64,000 nt of DNA from Amborella trichopoda (Eukaryota; Streptophyta; Magnoliopsida; Amborellales; Amborellaceae), in NCBI RefSeq assembly GCF_000471905.2, contig NW_006498122.1:2682684-2746683 (forward strand), given 5' to 3'. The translations under genes were made by a program, and so were the position numbers. Every line of letters begins with the position of its first letter. Position 1 is the stretch's first letter. The notes beneath the pieces were generated by a model. It saw nothing but the letters and a program-made list of their open reading frames with translations. It was not told the DNA's origin and searched no databases. This document shows positions 10,398 to 22,149 of this stretch, one piece after another.

Positions 10398-10935
10398 GAG
10401 AGAGAGAGAGGATAGATATTTGTACCATTCCAATTTTTGTTTCATTGATTCATGCTGAACATAAATACTACAATGGGCGCTCTCTCTCTCTCTCCAAAGG
10501 CTCTATCTTGTGGTACATCTATCTCTCTCAAGGGTACATTTTCTAGCCCAACCTACCCCTCCTCTCTCTCTCTCTCTCTCTCTCTAAGTTACATTTTCTA
10601 GTGTACCTCTCTCTAGGGCACATCTCTCTCTCTCTCTAAGGTTGATTTGTACCATTGCAATTTTTACTTCATTGATTTATATTGAGCATGAATACTACTG
10701 TACTAGCAAGTCTAGTATAGCTCTCACTCTCACTTTCTCTCTCTCTCTCTAAGTTACATTTTCTAGTGCACTTCCCTTTCTCTCTCTAGGGCACATCTCT
10801 CTCTCTCTCTCTAAGTTACATTTTCTAGGGCACTTCCCTTCCTCTCTCTAGGACACATCTCTCTCTCTCTCTAAGTTACATTTTCTAGTGCACTTCTCTT
10901 CCTCTCTCTAGGGCACATCTCTCTCTCTAGGGGAA
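10398..10935. repeat. CT-rich minisatellite and duplicated leader upstream of GNAT
   Basis: Units of the form CTCTCTAAGTTACATTTTC followed by TAGTGCACTTCCC and TAGGGCACATCTC repeat at about 10585, 10750, 10811 and 10873. The stretch TTGTACCATTCCAATTTTTG at 10420 recurs as TTGTACCATTGCAATTTTTA at 10649, so the region just upstream of the GNAT start codon is partly duplicated. It replaces any ordinary promoter sequence here. Confidence 0.8.
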
Positions 10936-11185
10936 TGTTTGGTGTGTGAGTAAAAGAAGACTACCGCATTCATTAACAAAGAGCCAAAATTTGTATGGTC
11001 AAAATTTTATCGTTAGTCGTTATTGACCAAACCACTCTCTCTCTCTCTCTTTAAATAAAAGATGAAGTTTTTATGAGGCCCAGCGTTTATGAAAACAAAA
11101 TAAAACCCCATCTCAGATACTCATTCACCAACGGAATCTCTATAAAACAAAGCCCCATCTCACGTCCTCATTCACCAACGGAATC

Positions 11186-11482
11186 GGCTCTAAAATCAAT
11201 TTTCAACATAGATAATAAAATTTGAACTTTAAAAAACATATAGATCGTACGGATCTATGAATACTTATTTTGGGGTGAAATGGACAGCCTAGATAATTTG
11301 TTATAACATACATTACTTTTAGAGCTTGAAATGTTAGTTTTTTTTTTCGTAACCACAATGTTCAAGCTGAGATGATCAAAATAAAGGTTTTTCAATGCTT
11401 GAATTACAATTTTCAATCAGTTATTAAGCGAGGCTTTACTTATTTTGATAGAATTGCCGCTCTATCTAACCATTTTCCTAAA
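11186..11482 (-). mobile_element. Degraded MITE family 3 copy
   Basis: Starts at CGGCTCTAAAATCAATTTTC and keeps the core order of the family (GATCGTACGGATCTATGA, GGACAGCCTAGATAATTTG). It is preceded by two near-identical copies of TCATTCACCAACGGAATC (11121 and 11169). Palindromic ends are degraded. Confidence 0.45.
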
Positions 11483-11520
11483 TAAATTTATATATTCCAA
11501 ATGAGTAATTGTCGGGACAC

Positions 11521-11735
11521 AACTCTCTCTCTCTCTCTCAACAACAAATATGTTCAGCTCTCTGTCTCTATTTCCATGTGTTCAGCTCTTCCTCTCTTCC
11601 TCCCATATGTTCATCCCTCTCTGTCGAGCCGCCCCCCCCCCCCATACGTTCATCTCTCGCTCTCCCCTTATGTTCACTTCTCTCCCTTTCTTCCATATAT
11701 TCAGCTGTCTCTCTCTTGCCCCATGTGTTCAGCAT
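11521..11735. repeat. CT-rich minisatellite with CATATGTTCA units
   Basis: Imperfect units of about 30 bp, each ending in a CATATGTTCA-like word preceded by CTCTC/TTCC stretches, with a poly-C run at 11630-11644. Downstream of the bromodomain gene; long ORFs here come from the low-complexity sequence. Confidence 0.75.
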
Positions 11736-12015
11736 GGGTTTTTGTGTCCTTGCACATAATGGAAATCCAAATGCCCAAGACAAGAGTAAGGCTCAGTGAG
11801 GATATCTTTTCAAAAATGGCAACTTCTCTTTTCTTACATTTCAGACAACGTGGTTTGTATTGAATTTTAAGAATGAAGGCTCGTTACAAGAGGCCTCAAG
11901 AATGGACAAAGATATATTATATACATGACCAAAAATGGAGAAGAAAACCAGAGAGAGAGAAATAGAGTACAATGCAGAGATAGCGAGTCCATCCAAGTCA
12001 CGGGCGCCAATCCAC

Positions 12016-15000
12016 TCACAGCTGCAAATCCAAATCCGGCTGCTGGTCATCAGGCGACGAAGGAGGCCTTTGCGTCGTTGATGAGGATGAAACATGAAAG
12101 CCAGAGCCCCCCACCCTCCCAAAACCATCAATTTGCATTGATGACAACCCCCACTCTCTACCCCTCTTCTGCCCACGTCTCAACCCCTCGTTCTCTGTTG
12201 GTTGGCTCGCGCATGGCCCCACATCAGTCAACCCGAACCCCCGGCTAGAGCCCATCATAGACCCCCAGCTCGAGCTTGCCCCACCAATGGCCCGATCAGC
12301 TCCCCCTTCTCCGACCATGCACAGATCGGTGTAAGGCAGGCCTGTGGAGTATGCTTGGCCTCTGGGATTTTGGGGTGCGTTCAACGTCTCAGAGGTGTTG
12401 GTTCGAGACATGATCTCGAGAAGCTGAGATTGAGAAACTACGGAGGTTAAGGAGCTCAACGTTTCTCTGGATGCGTCGAGATAGGGAATGCTGAGCTCCC
12501 GAAATGGAGGATGGTCACGTTGGAGAGAGAGTTGGTTTGAGAGGGCCTGGGTGGACGGAAATTGGCAGGGAAGTTGATTGGAGAGGGGTTGGGTAGCTGG
12601 GAAATGACTGGAAGGTTTTTCAGTCAAGGACTGAGGGACCAGAGAAAGGCTGGAAAGTTGGTCAGAGAGGGGTTGCGTGGCCGAGCAATGGTCGGAACGT
12701 TGATCTGAAAGGGCTTGCGTGGGTAGAAAATGGCCGGGAAGTTCATTATGAAAGGGTTGAGGGGGTGCGAAATGGCTGGGAAATTGAACGCGAAGGGCTT
12801 GGGTATCTAGGGAAAGGCCAGAAATTTTACCAGTAAGGGGTTGGTTGGGATGGGGCTGAGGGGGTTCATTGGCCGGAAAATGGGCAAAAAATTGATTGGA
12901 GAGGGGCTGGTTGGCATCCAAATGGCCAGCAAATTGGTCATTGAGGGGTTGTGTGGCTGGCAAACGCTCAGAAAGTTGATTGAAGAGGGGTTGCATAGCC
13001 GGAAAGTAGCCATAGACTTGATCGTTGAGGGGCTCAGTGGCTGGAAACTGGCGAGAAATTTGACTGGGAACGGGTACAGTTGCCGGAATACCTCCGAGGC
13101 CTGCTGCATTTTGTCCTAGAGCAGCGGCTCGGTCTAGGTATTCTTTGATCTTTCTTTGGGCCACCCTTTTGGCAGTTGGCCCCAGGTCTGCAGTGAAGCG
13201 GGTCAGGCTCTCTATGTAGCTGGCCTGCGGAGGAGCACTCTGCAAATTCAAATGAATAATATTATTATTTATATAAAAATAAAAATAATATTAATTATGA
13301 TGATAAGAGATCTTATACTAATGGTCATGATGTTGGCGATGATGAATTCACAACAATAATGATAAAAATTGGGATGATGCGAACAATTAAGGTTGGGTAT
13401 TTAGTAGTGCTCCAGCAACTAAGCTGAAAAATAATATTTATTTTCTTATAGCAGAGTTGCAAATGAATCATCAAGATTCAACAATAGTGTGCACATATAT
13501 GCGTGTTTCTGCATGTTCCATCTCATGACTGAGTTTGATATCTTGGCCTCTAAAACAAGCAATTTGTTTGAAGTGATACATTTGCACTGTGGAGTCTATT
13601 TTTTAAAAGTATATTTTATCAGAAACTTTTTGATTGTCAATAAATGCAAGAGCATCAAATTACTGTATCTCATATAAATTAAGCACTTACGGGGATGATC
13701 TGTGGAGGATTCCCACTTATGGTAGATAAGAGGGAATCATTCTGAAGGAGCTCAGGCCTGTAAGTTGATCGATGCTCCTCCGGAAAGCTTGCCCTCTTTC
13801 CATCTCTTGATCCTGTAGATAAAGTTTGATAAATGAGCAAAGTACTCGAAAACCTTGAGCCTTTAGGACTGAGTCCAGTCTTTTAAAGTGTTACAGTCAT
13901 GGTTGTATGATGACCAGCCCAGACATGCATAGGCATGTCAATGCATTGTGCAATAATAATCAAGAGCGTTGCTAAAAGCAAGATAAGAGACGCATCATAA
14001 TTTTCTGGATTTATCATGTAACAAGTTCTGACTAAACCAAGTCAAGATTCGTACCAGCAAGCTCTCCGACACCACCCATTCTTAAGCCAGCACTTGGTGT
14101 AGGATTAAAATCATCTGGACCTCCAGCTTCATACCCGCTGCTTTCGGCCCTCTGTTTTCTGGATCCCTTTGTAGAAGCAGCGGGTTTTCCCCTCTTAAAT
14201 GGATTTCCCATTTCAAGTTCTTGAGGATCTGTCCTGAGAAGATGGAAGGTCTTCTTTGCTAACTCTTGGATGGCCCTCGCCTAGAAGACAACCATTAATT
14301 TATTTATTACTCAGAAGCAACCACCTTGTTCATATGATTAAGAACCATTTGTTCATTACACTCAAACATCATTATTATTTTATAAACTAAGAAGTGGACT
14401 ATACCATAATCAAATAGAGTACGGGATATTCTTAATCTGAAGGGTCATTACATTCCAGGGCCATGGGCAGTAATGATGAGTGAGTGGGCCCACCAGAACA
14501 GGACATGCTCCAGTGGTGGGACCCACTCCACCATCCATCATTTGAATGGATGGTGATGACCCCAATGAACGGCGGTCTTCTTTTGGATTGTAGTATGCTT
14601 CCCCTTCAAAAAGTTCTGGGTAATTTACCTGCCGGTAGTAGACAGTACTTGACCCGTTGAAATGCATGGCGTTGTCGAATATCAAAAACACATCTTTCTG
14701 CAACCACCAAATTCTAGTGAATTTTAATTGCACAATCCTTTTCCAAACAACCAACAAAGATAGTGCTTATAAACAGACTTTGAATTCCATTTCATGACTC
14801 TTTATTGCACATATAGGATACTAAACTTAGAGCATAAACCTGGATTGATCACAAATATCCAATGACAGTATACTCTGTATTTACATTCCAAGAATTGGCC
14901 AAAAAGTAACACAGTCCCTATTATATTTGTTTAGATCTTTGTTCTAAAGCAGTTCAGAAGTAACCATTTGTATCTAGAGTCTTAATGGCAAATCTCTCAA

Positions 15001-18000
15001 AGAATCAAGAATATAGTGTGGCTTAGCCACTCACAAATTTCATTTTCTCTCAAAAAGATTAAGAGACTTCTAATCTAAATTATATAAATCATGTCAAAAT
15101 GCATTTCCAGGTCCAGATGACACCATTATGAACACCTGAATGTGATATTTTCAACTGGATCAAAATACGATGACAAATTCAACTTGTATGTTAGGGAGAT
15201 CCTCACTACTGGCAATACTAGTGAATCAAATAAATAGAGATGAAACCAAATATTAAAACCAAAAGAAAAAAATGAAATGATTCTAGTCTTCAACTCTCAA
15301 GCTTCGGGATATTCCTTATTAATTAGTCATTTTCCTTTATAAGACTCTATATGCAAAGATGATACAAGGATCAATTGCAAATGAAACCCAACTACAAGGA
15401 TATACCACTAATCACAAAAAAGAAACTAAGATGCAAACAGTCCAAGAGAAGAAGAGTATAAGATACCACCTCAAATTGCTCCAAGGTCTCATACATTCCC
15501 TCTTGGAGCTTTGCCCTCATAGTGCCAAAATCCATGGGGTTTTCGATGATATCGTAGTACCCCTCAACCTGGAAACACATTAAAAGTCAGAATCATATGG
15601 TTTCAAACAATAGAATAAGTTAGAAAAAAGAAAAAAGGTCAAAAGAATGAGACAAAAAAAAGAAAAAATGATATTCCTATGCAGACCTCTTCACCATTGA
15701 CAGGCATAGCAAATATGTCGTGGGTATCTTTCCTGGCATAGGAAACATAAAACACAAAAATGAGAGATCATGTATGGATTGCTTTTACTTCAGGATTGAG
15801 CGGTGTAATACCATGTCATGTGTAGCCCATAATAAATTCACCCTTCCCACTTAGGGAGAAAGAGACAAAACACATTGTAATTCCATGGACTATTGAAAAA
15901 TCATCATCTATTGGGTCATCACGGTCAAATGAAATGATAAGACAGTGGTGAAGAAGGAGCAGAACCGACCGTTAAGGTCCTGTTCTGGCACGTCCCACTT
16001 TCTACATTACCATTAGTGATTTCATTGGATGGTGATGTCCCAATAGAAAATGTTCATACCACAGTCCAATGGAGTATAATATACTTTCCATAAAGTGAAA
16101 AGGTCACTTGAAACCCATGGTCAGAACTAGAAAGCAAAACCCATGAGCAATAAACTTACTTCTGCAGAATATCAAGGATAAGCTCGAGAACCCGTTTTTC
16201 TGGCAATGGAGTTGCATCTTCTGGTGATGCTTGGTTGCCTAACACATAATCTATGTTTAAATATTTAACAAAAAATGGAACGTCTAGTATTGCGAAAATC
16301 TGAAAATCAAACTGCGAGATTTAAATAAGATTAAAACAATTAAGGGCAATACCCATCTCATAAGAATGAAAATCCTGGTCAATGTCATGCTCCTCAATCT
16401 GCAACATATGGTAATAATCAGATTGTATACTTCAAAAAGAAACCCAAAGTTTGTTTTACCCAGAACATTTTTGAAAAAAAAAAAAGACTTTAACACATTC
16501 AACATATTTATTTACTGCAACAAACACTCCTCCGTGAAGATTAAACAGAGAAATTGCGCTGTTGTGCAAATCCAGCTGCCCTTATGAAGATAATATTTCT
16601 CATAGGATCCAAGGGAAAGCTGGAAGAAGTTAACGGCAAAGGAATAGCCTAAGAAATACCATAAAACTCTAATCAATGCTAAAGTCAGAAACTCAAGAAT
16701 AGACACCCCCCCTCTTTCTCCCTTCCTCCCTCCCTCCTCTATTTGACCAATCCAACAAGCCATATGCACTTTTGCAAATAGGATAAACAGATTTTCATTA
16801 TAAACAGTAAAGTCCCTTAAATATAATTGCTCATCATTTTGCTTCTTAATGGAATTAACAACGAATCATCTTTCGGAGTTCATTTTAAACATCTGATCTA
16901 TTTCGTAAAACCCAACTCATACATCAGAAAATCATTTTTGATTTGTTTGGCTCAAGAAAACGAGGAAACAAAATCAAACCAAAATGACAACATACAAATA
17001 AGTTTTGATGCACATGAACAGGGTTTTCTTAAAAAGAAATTTCAAATCAATGGTTTTAAATATGCAAATGGATAAATTAGATTAATGAGACATGGGTTGC
17101 ATTTGAACTGTTCCTTTAGAAATTAAACCATTTTATACCATTGTAACACTCTGCAACATGGCTTGGGCTTAACTGGTTAGCAGTTGACATTATCTCAAGT
17201 TCGATTCCTACCACTGAACTACCCAAAAAAACAACAATCTGCAACATGCAAACAAGCATCCCATTCAGTTTAATACACTGAAGATTTTATCTTTTTTCAT
17301 ACTTACAATACAGAGTGTGTGTGTGTGTGTACTGTATTGTAATAGGAAAGCACAAATAAACTATAGCCATTCTTACACTGAGCAGGAAACAGGGCCTCAC
17401 CACTCTGAGTACAAAATGGCTATGTAAAGTGCATCATTAGCATGATCTTTCAAAAACTATGCCTCATTATCATCATCATCCAACAGAAATGCATTAAAAA
17501 ATAAAAAAAATAAAAGAATGATCTACACACAAATAAGGTGTAAAAGATCAGTCATCATCATAACATAAAATCAAAAGCTATACTACAGCTACAACTACAA
17601 CAACTACTACTATTACTACTACCACTACTGCTACAACTACTAATGCATCACCATAGCTATCAACTCTATCAAATCCATAGTATTGATAGTTGTAGGAAGA
17701 CTGCAACTCAAATTTTTTTTGCTCTCTGCTAATGGTGTACCCAAGCTATCTACCAACAGACTTATATAGCCCAGATTTCACCAAACCTAATTAATGAGTC
17801 TTGGCGTTTAGCAATTAAAGACCCACCAATAGCAATGCAGAGTCAGCTAAAATGAAGAGAAAAGATAATCACAAAAACTAAAAAAGGGCAATGAGTGACA
17901 AATTCACAAACTAAATATGGGATAAAATAAAGTAATACTTATCGAAAAAACTAAATATATCACAATGAGTGGCACGCGGAACACACACACTGACACACTA

Positions 18001-21000
18001 ACATGCACAATATATACACTATAAATAATGAAAAATAAGACAATATAAACAAAATAAAGCAATACTTGTCAAAAAACTAAATATAGCACAACGAGTGGCA
18101 CGTGGACACACACATACACATACTAACATGCACATACACACACAGACAGACTAATTAAAAATAGGACAACAAGTGGCAAATTCACAGAAACTAAAAATAG
18201 GATGAAATAAATCAATACTTATCAAAAAAACTAAAATTAGCACAATGGTGACACATAAAGATTCTCCCAAAAAGATTTAAGTTTCACACTTATCAAAAAA
18301 ACTAAAATTAGCACAATGAGTGACACACACACAGATTCCACCAGAAAGAATTAAGTGTCATACAGTTTGCACAAAAATAAAACACTAAGTGCATGAGAGA
18401 GAGCGAGAGATGTTACAAAAATCAATTTAAGTTCAATACATTTTGTACAAAACTAAAAGTACAATGAGTGGCTTGCACGTGTGCACGCACACACACACTA
18501 ACTAACGAAAAATAGGACAATGAGTGGGCAAACACACGGAAACTAGAAATAGGATAAAAGGAAACAATACTTATCAAAAAATCTAAAATAGCACAATGAG
18601 TGGAATAGTTCGGGAAAACATGGGGACTTATGGCCTCACTAAGAGTATGGTCTTTAATAGAATAGAATGGCAGACCAAGATTTGTGTAGCCAACCCCAAT
18701 TAATTGGGAAAAGGTTATGAAGATGATGAGAATGGCACATATTGTGGGTGCACGCACAGACACACACAGATATGATAAAAAACAATTAAGTTTTATACAT
18801 TTTGCACAAAAAACAAACTAAAGATAGCACAATGAGTGGTGCACGTGTGTGTGGAAACAAACACCCAGATGTCACCCAAAATAATAATAATGATAATAAT
18901 AATAATAAGTTTCATACCTTTTGAACAAAACTAAAAATGGCACAACGAGTGGTGCAGATACACACACACATGCAGGCGCGCACATACCCACAAAGATTTA
19001 AACCAAAATCAATTGATCGAGTTTCATACATTTTGCCCAGAAATAAAAAACCCAATGAAAAATTCACGGTCAAGCAAAAGAAGAGAAGAACAAAGGAAAT
19101 AAACAAACTGAAAATTAAATAATTGGATTTTATAACACCCAATTAGTAAGCCTCATGACATTTTGCCAAATTAATTGAAAAGCCGACAACAATAATGCAT
19201 AATCAGGTAAAGTATACAGAAAACGGAAGTGCACCAAATAAAATAGAACAATGAATAAACTAAAAATATGATAAAATAGAACAATACTTTTCAAAAAAAC
19301 TGAATGAGCGGTGCTCACATGTGCTGAGTGATTTTACCAAAGACTATTATGTTTTAAACATTTTGCACAAAAACCAAACAAAGAATGCACAAAACAAAGC
19401 AAAAGAAAATAAAAAAATAAACAAACAATCAAATACAAATATTTCGATTTTGCCTCACCCAATTAGGTGACATTTGGAAGATTAATTAAAATCCTGACAA
19501 TAAAAATGCAGAATTAGGAAAAAAGAAAAGGGAAGTGCACCAACTAAAAACAGAACAATGAATGAACTAGAAATAGGACAAACAGAAAAATACTTAAAAA
19601 CTAAAAATATCATAATGAGTACATACACATTTACACCTGTAAAGAGAGAGAGACAGAGACCAAGAACATCAGATTAAGTTCCATACATTTTGCAAAAAAT
19701 TAAAAGATTCAACCAAAAAAATACAGAGTTTCATATATTTGTACAAAGGAAAACATGTACACACACACAGCTTTTACTGAAAACAATTAATTAAGTTTCA
19801 TATATTTGTACAAAAATAAAAGACCCAACAAAAAATGCAGAGTCAGGTTAAGGAAAAGAACAAAAAGGAAATCGACGAACTATTAAATAAAACAATTTGA
19901 TTTTACCATGCTCAATTAATAAACTTCATGACATTTGGCAAATTAATTGAAATGCTGACAACAAAAATATATAATCAAGTAAACTTAAGTGAAAAGGGAA
20001 GTACACAAACTAAAAATTGATCAATGAGTAAACTAGAAGTAGGATACAATAGAACAATAATTATAAAAAACTAAAAATAGCACAATGAGCACACAGCACT
20101 CTCATTCATGCACCCACACCACAATGAGCGCGCACGCGCGCACACACACACACACATAAAAGTGTACACAGAGAAAAAAGCAAAAGAAAACTGAAAATAA
20201 CAAATTAGGAACTAAAATAATGAGAGAGAGAGAGATTTTACCTCAACCGTTTAGATTAGTCTCACAACATTTTATGCAAAAATAAAACACTAAACGAGAA
20301 AAAGCATAATTGAGCAAAAAAATATAAAAAATAAAACAGGATATAACCTAAATTTGAGTGTGAAGCACAGAGAGAAAATTGTCACACTCCATTTATTAAG
20401 TTTTTTCCTAAAAATAGAAGATCCAACAGAAAATGCAGAACCTATCAAACTTAAAGTAAACAAAAAGTGAAGTGTAATAAAGTAACCAACCATGCAACAC
20501 AATAATGAACCCGAAGCAGTAAATCAAAGTGAGAAAACAAATCAAGAGGAACGCATCACAGAGAGAATGAAGCACTAATAGATACACAAAAACAGAGAAA
20601 TATATATAAATAGAGAAAGGTATCGAGGGAGAGAACAAAGAGAAAAGTGCATAGAATAAAAATGATAAAATCGCTCAGTAAAAGAAAAAATATACAATCC
20701 TTTGCGATCACTTAAACACACAAACAGTGATGACCTTCTCCAATTATTATCCACTTCTATTTAAAAAATCCAAAAAAATAAAAAAATAAATAGGACACGA
20801 GAGACAGAGACAGTATGAGAGCTGAGAATGACAGAGAAAATCTATAATCTTTTGCAAATCACCGGATGTTATAAGTAGCAAAATCACTTGAATATGCGAC
20901 TGCATATTGTAAGTAAATATGCTGTCGGATATCATAAGTAGCAAAATCACTTAAATACGCGACCTTGTATTGCAAGTAAATACAGAATATTCTAAATAGC

Positions 21001-21046
21001 AGAATCTGCATTGCTGCTATAATCTGTTTATAAAACAGTACTTCAA

Positions 21047-21081
<35 letters not shown>

Positions 21082-21450
21082 GGCAATCACATTGCAACTA
21101 TTACCCATTTATGTTTGAAAATTAGTGATTTAAAAAGTAGAGGAGAAATTTTAGGAAAAAAAGAGATTAATTTAAATATATACCTTGCCACTGTCATAAT
21201 CTTCCTCGGGATGAGAGAGAGTATTGTTAACTGAAATAACTGCCCCTTCATCAACAACTGATTTTAACGACCTCCTCTTCCTGCCCCTACCCCTGCTGCC
21301 CGAAGGCCTGCCCGAGCTGCCCGGGAGCTGGTTGCCGCCACCTTTGGGCCTGCCTCTGCCCCTGCCCGTAGCTGCCCGGGGGGACCCCACAAAATAATTC
21401 AAACTCTTTTCTCTTTGTCTAAGGCGACGACCCTCTTCTTCCATCACCAC
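12016..21450 (-). CDS. Bromodomain protein, BRD1/2/13 (SWI/SNF)-like (9 exons)
   Basis: Exons 21450-21184, 16398-16353, 16238-16160, 15732-15687, 15568-15470, 14697-14629, 14280-14055, 13812-13691 and 13239-12016 join in frame at GT-AG sites to about 725 residues. Exon 1 encodes an AT-hook-like GRGRGRPKGG and a basic RGRGRKRR stretch. Exons 3-7 encode one bromodomain (TPLPEKRVLELILDILQKKD, YYDIIENPMDFGTMRAKL, DVFLIFDNAMHFN with the acetyl-lysine-contacting Asn last). Exon 8 (EEHRSTYRPELL) and the start of exon 9 (SLTRFTADLGPTAKRVAQRK) match the conserved region after the bromodomain in plant BRD1/2/13-type proteins, which are subunits of BAS-type SWI/SNF remodellers (human BRD7/9 relatives). 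The rest of exon 9 is a repeat array. The C-terminus PDLDLQL resembles an EAR motif (LxLxL); that is inference. Intron 1 is 4.8 kb. Confidence 0.88.
12530..13085 (-). repeat. Coding minisatellite in bromodomain gene exon 9
   Basis: About thirteen imperfect units of 14 codons, consensus F-P-A-T-Q-P-L-S-N-Q-L-x-x-x (for example HFPATQPLSNQLPC, DHCSATQPLSDQLS). The repeat is visible on the DNA too: GGTTG(C/G)GTGG..GG at near-42-bp spacing. The reading frame is kept throughout, so the repeat is translated. Confidence 0.85.
14480..14590. mobile_element. Hairpin element family 9, copy in bromodomain-gene intron
   Basis: Contains ACCATCCATCATTTGAATGG, a hairpin with its continuation ATGGTGATGACCCC. 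Related to the better-preserved 15908-16046. In the intron between exons 6 and 7. Confidence 0.45.
15908..16046. mobile_element. MITE family 9 (139 bp, 28-bp TIRs)
   Basis: The left end CTATTGGGTCATCACGGTC and the reverse complement of the right end CTATTGGGACATCACCATC are TIRs that extend to ATGAAAT on both sides (about 28 bp with 5 mismatches). Non-coding, in the intron between exons 3 and 4 of the bromodomain gene. Confidence 0.75.
17158..17235 (+). mobile_element. tRNA-derived SINE candidate, copy 1
   Basis: Contains an A-box-like GGCTTAACTGGTTAGCAGT and, about 30 bp on, a B-box-like AAGTTCGATTCCTACC, followed by an A-rich end (CCCAAAAAAAC). No cloverleaf can be folded. Relatives lie at 25336-25442 (reverse) and 52803-52893. 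In intron 1 of the bromodomain gene. Confidence 0.5.
17575..17648. repeat. (CTA/ACT)n trinucleotide repeat
   Basis: Imperfect run of CTA/ACT triplets with ACTACTACTACTATTACT-type stretches in bromodomain-gene intron 1. Confidence 0.85.
17880..20300. repeat. Degenerate tandem-repeat block in bromodomain-gene intron 1
   Basis: At least ten diverged copies of a unit with the words AATAGCACAATGAGTGGCA, an ACACACA run, GTTTCATACATTTTGCACAA and AATAGGATAAAATA.AACAAT, spaced about 70-350 bp apart (for example around 17958, 18085, 18306, 18590, 18826, 18936, 19308, 20080). It accounts for about half of the 4.8 kb intron. An RTE-like fragment is embedded at 18610-18735. Confidence 0.75.
18610..18735 (+). 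mobile_element. RTE-type LINE 3' tail fragment
   Basis: Reads GGGGACTTATGGCCTCACTA, then TCTTTAATAGAATAGAATGG, AACCCCAATTAATTGGGAAA and a GATGATGAG tail. Typical of plant RTE LINE 3' ends. 5'-truncated. Confidence 0.65.
21048..21078. repeat. (TA)n microsatellite
   Basis: Pure TA run just inside intron 1 of the bromodomain gene. Confidence 0.95.
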
Positions 21451-21479
21451 TTACCAACTATAATATTCTGTTACTGCTG

Positions 21480-22107
21480 TTCTAGAGAGAGAAAGAGTGT
21501 GGCTCTTTAGAGAGAAAAAGATTGAAGTAATATGAATTCTTAGAGAGAGAGAATTGGAGAAATGGTTTTTTTTTTTTTTTTTTTGAGAAATGTGGAAATG
21601 GGGGGTCAAGATTTTGGAAAATGTGGGTAAAGGGGAAATATGGGGATCTGGATAATGAAGTGGGGAGGTGGATTTCTCTGTATTTTTTAGAGAGAGGAAG
21701 CTTTTAGAGAGAGATGAGTTTTAGAGAGAAAAAACCCCACGGTCACGTCAAGAAAGGGGTGATGTGACCGGGGGTTTGAAGGGGCTTTTCTCCCCCTCTC
21801 TCTTGTTTTATTTTCTTTTTTTCGTTTGGGTTCTCTTGAAGTTGCAGAACGAGAAAAACAAGGGAGTTTGAAAAGGGGAGGTGGGGATTTTACCCTTTTC
21901 TCCCTCTTTTTTTCTTTGTTTCTTTCGCTTTCTCTCTCTCTAAATCTTGATGTGGGGAAGGTGGGGTTTGAGCTTGGGTTTAGAGAGAGAAAGAGAGAGA
22001 TGTGAGCCGGCAAAAGCGCAGGTCGATGTCTCTTGGCAGAACGGACCACGAGGGAACAGTACCACACAGTAATGGAGAATGCGTTAAACTACGGTGAAAA
22101 GCTCTCC

Positions 22108-22149
<42 letters not shown>

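Noticed and set aside
11501-11863. Overlapping Ser/Leu/Pro-rich frames
   Set aside because: Products of the CT-rich minisatellite in three frames.
12841-13119. Plus-strand frame opposite the bromodomain exon
   Set aside because: Mirror of the coding minisatellite; the minus frame is far longer and joins the exon chain.
17158-17235. Second tRNA gene
   Set aside because: Has box-like words but no acceptor or anticodon stem; fits a SINE head better.
21687-22067. 126-residue minus-strand frame
   Set aside because: Built from GA/CT-rich leader sequence of the bromodomain gene; no domain and low complexity.
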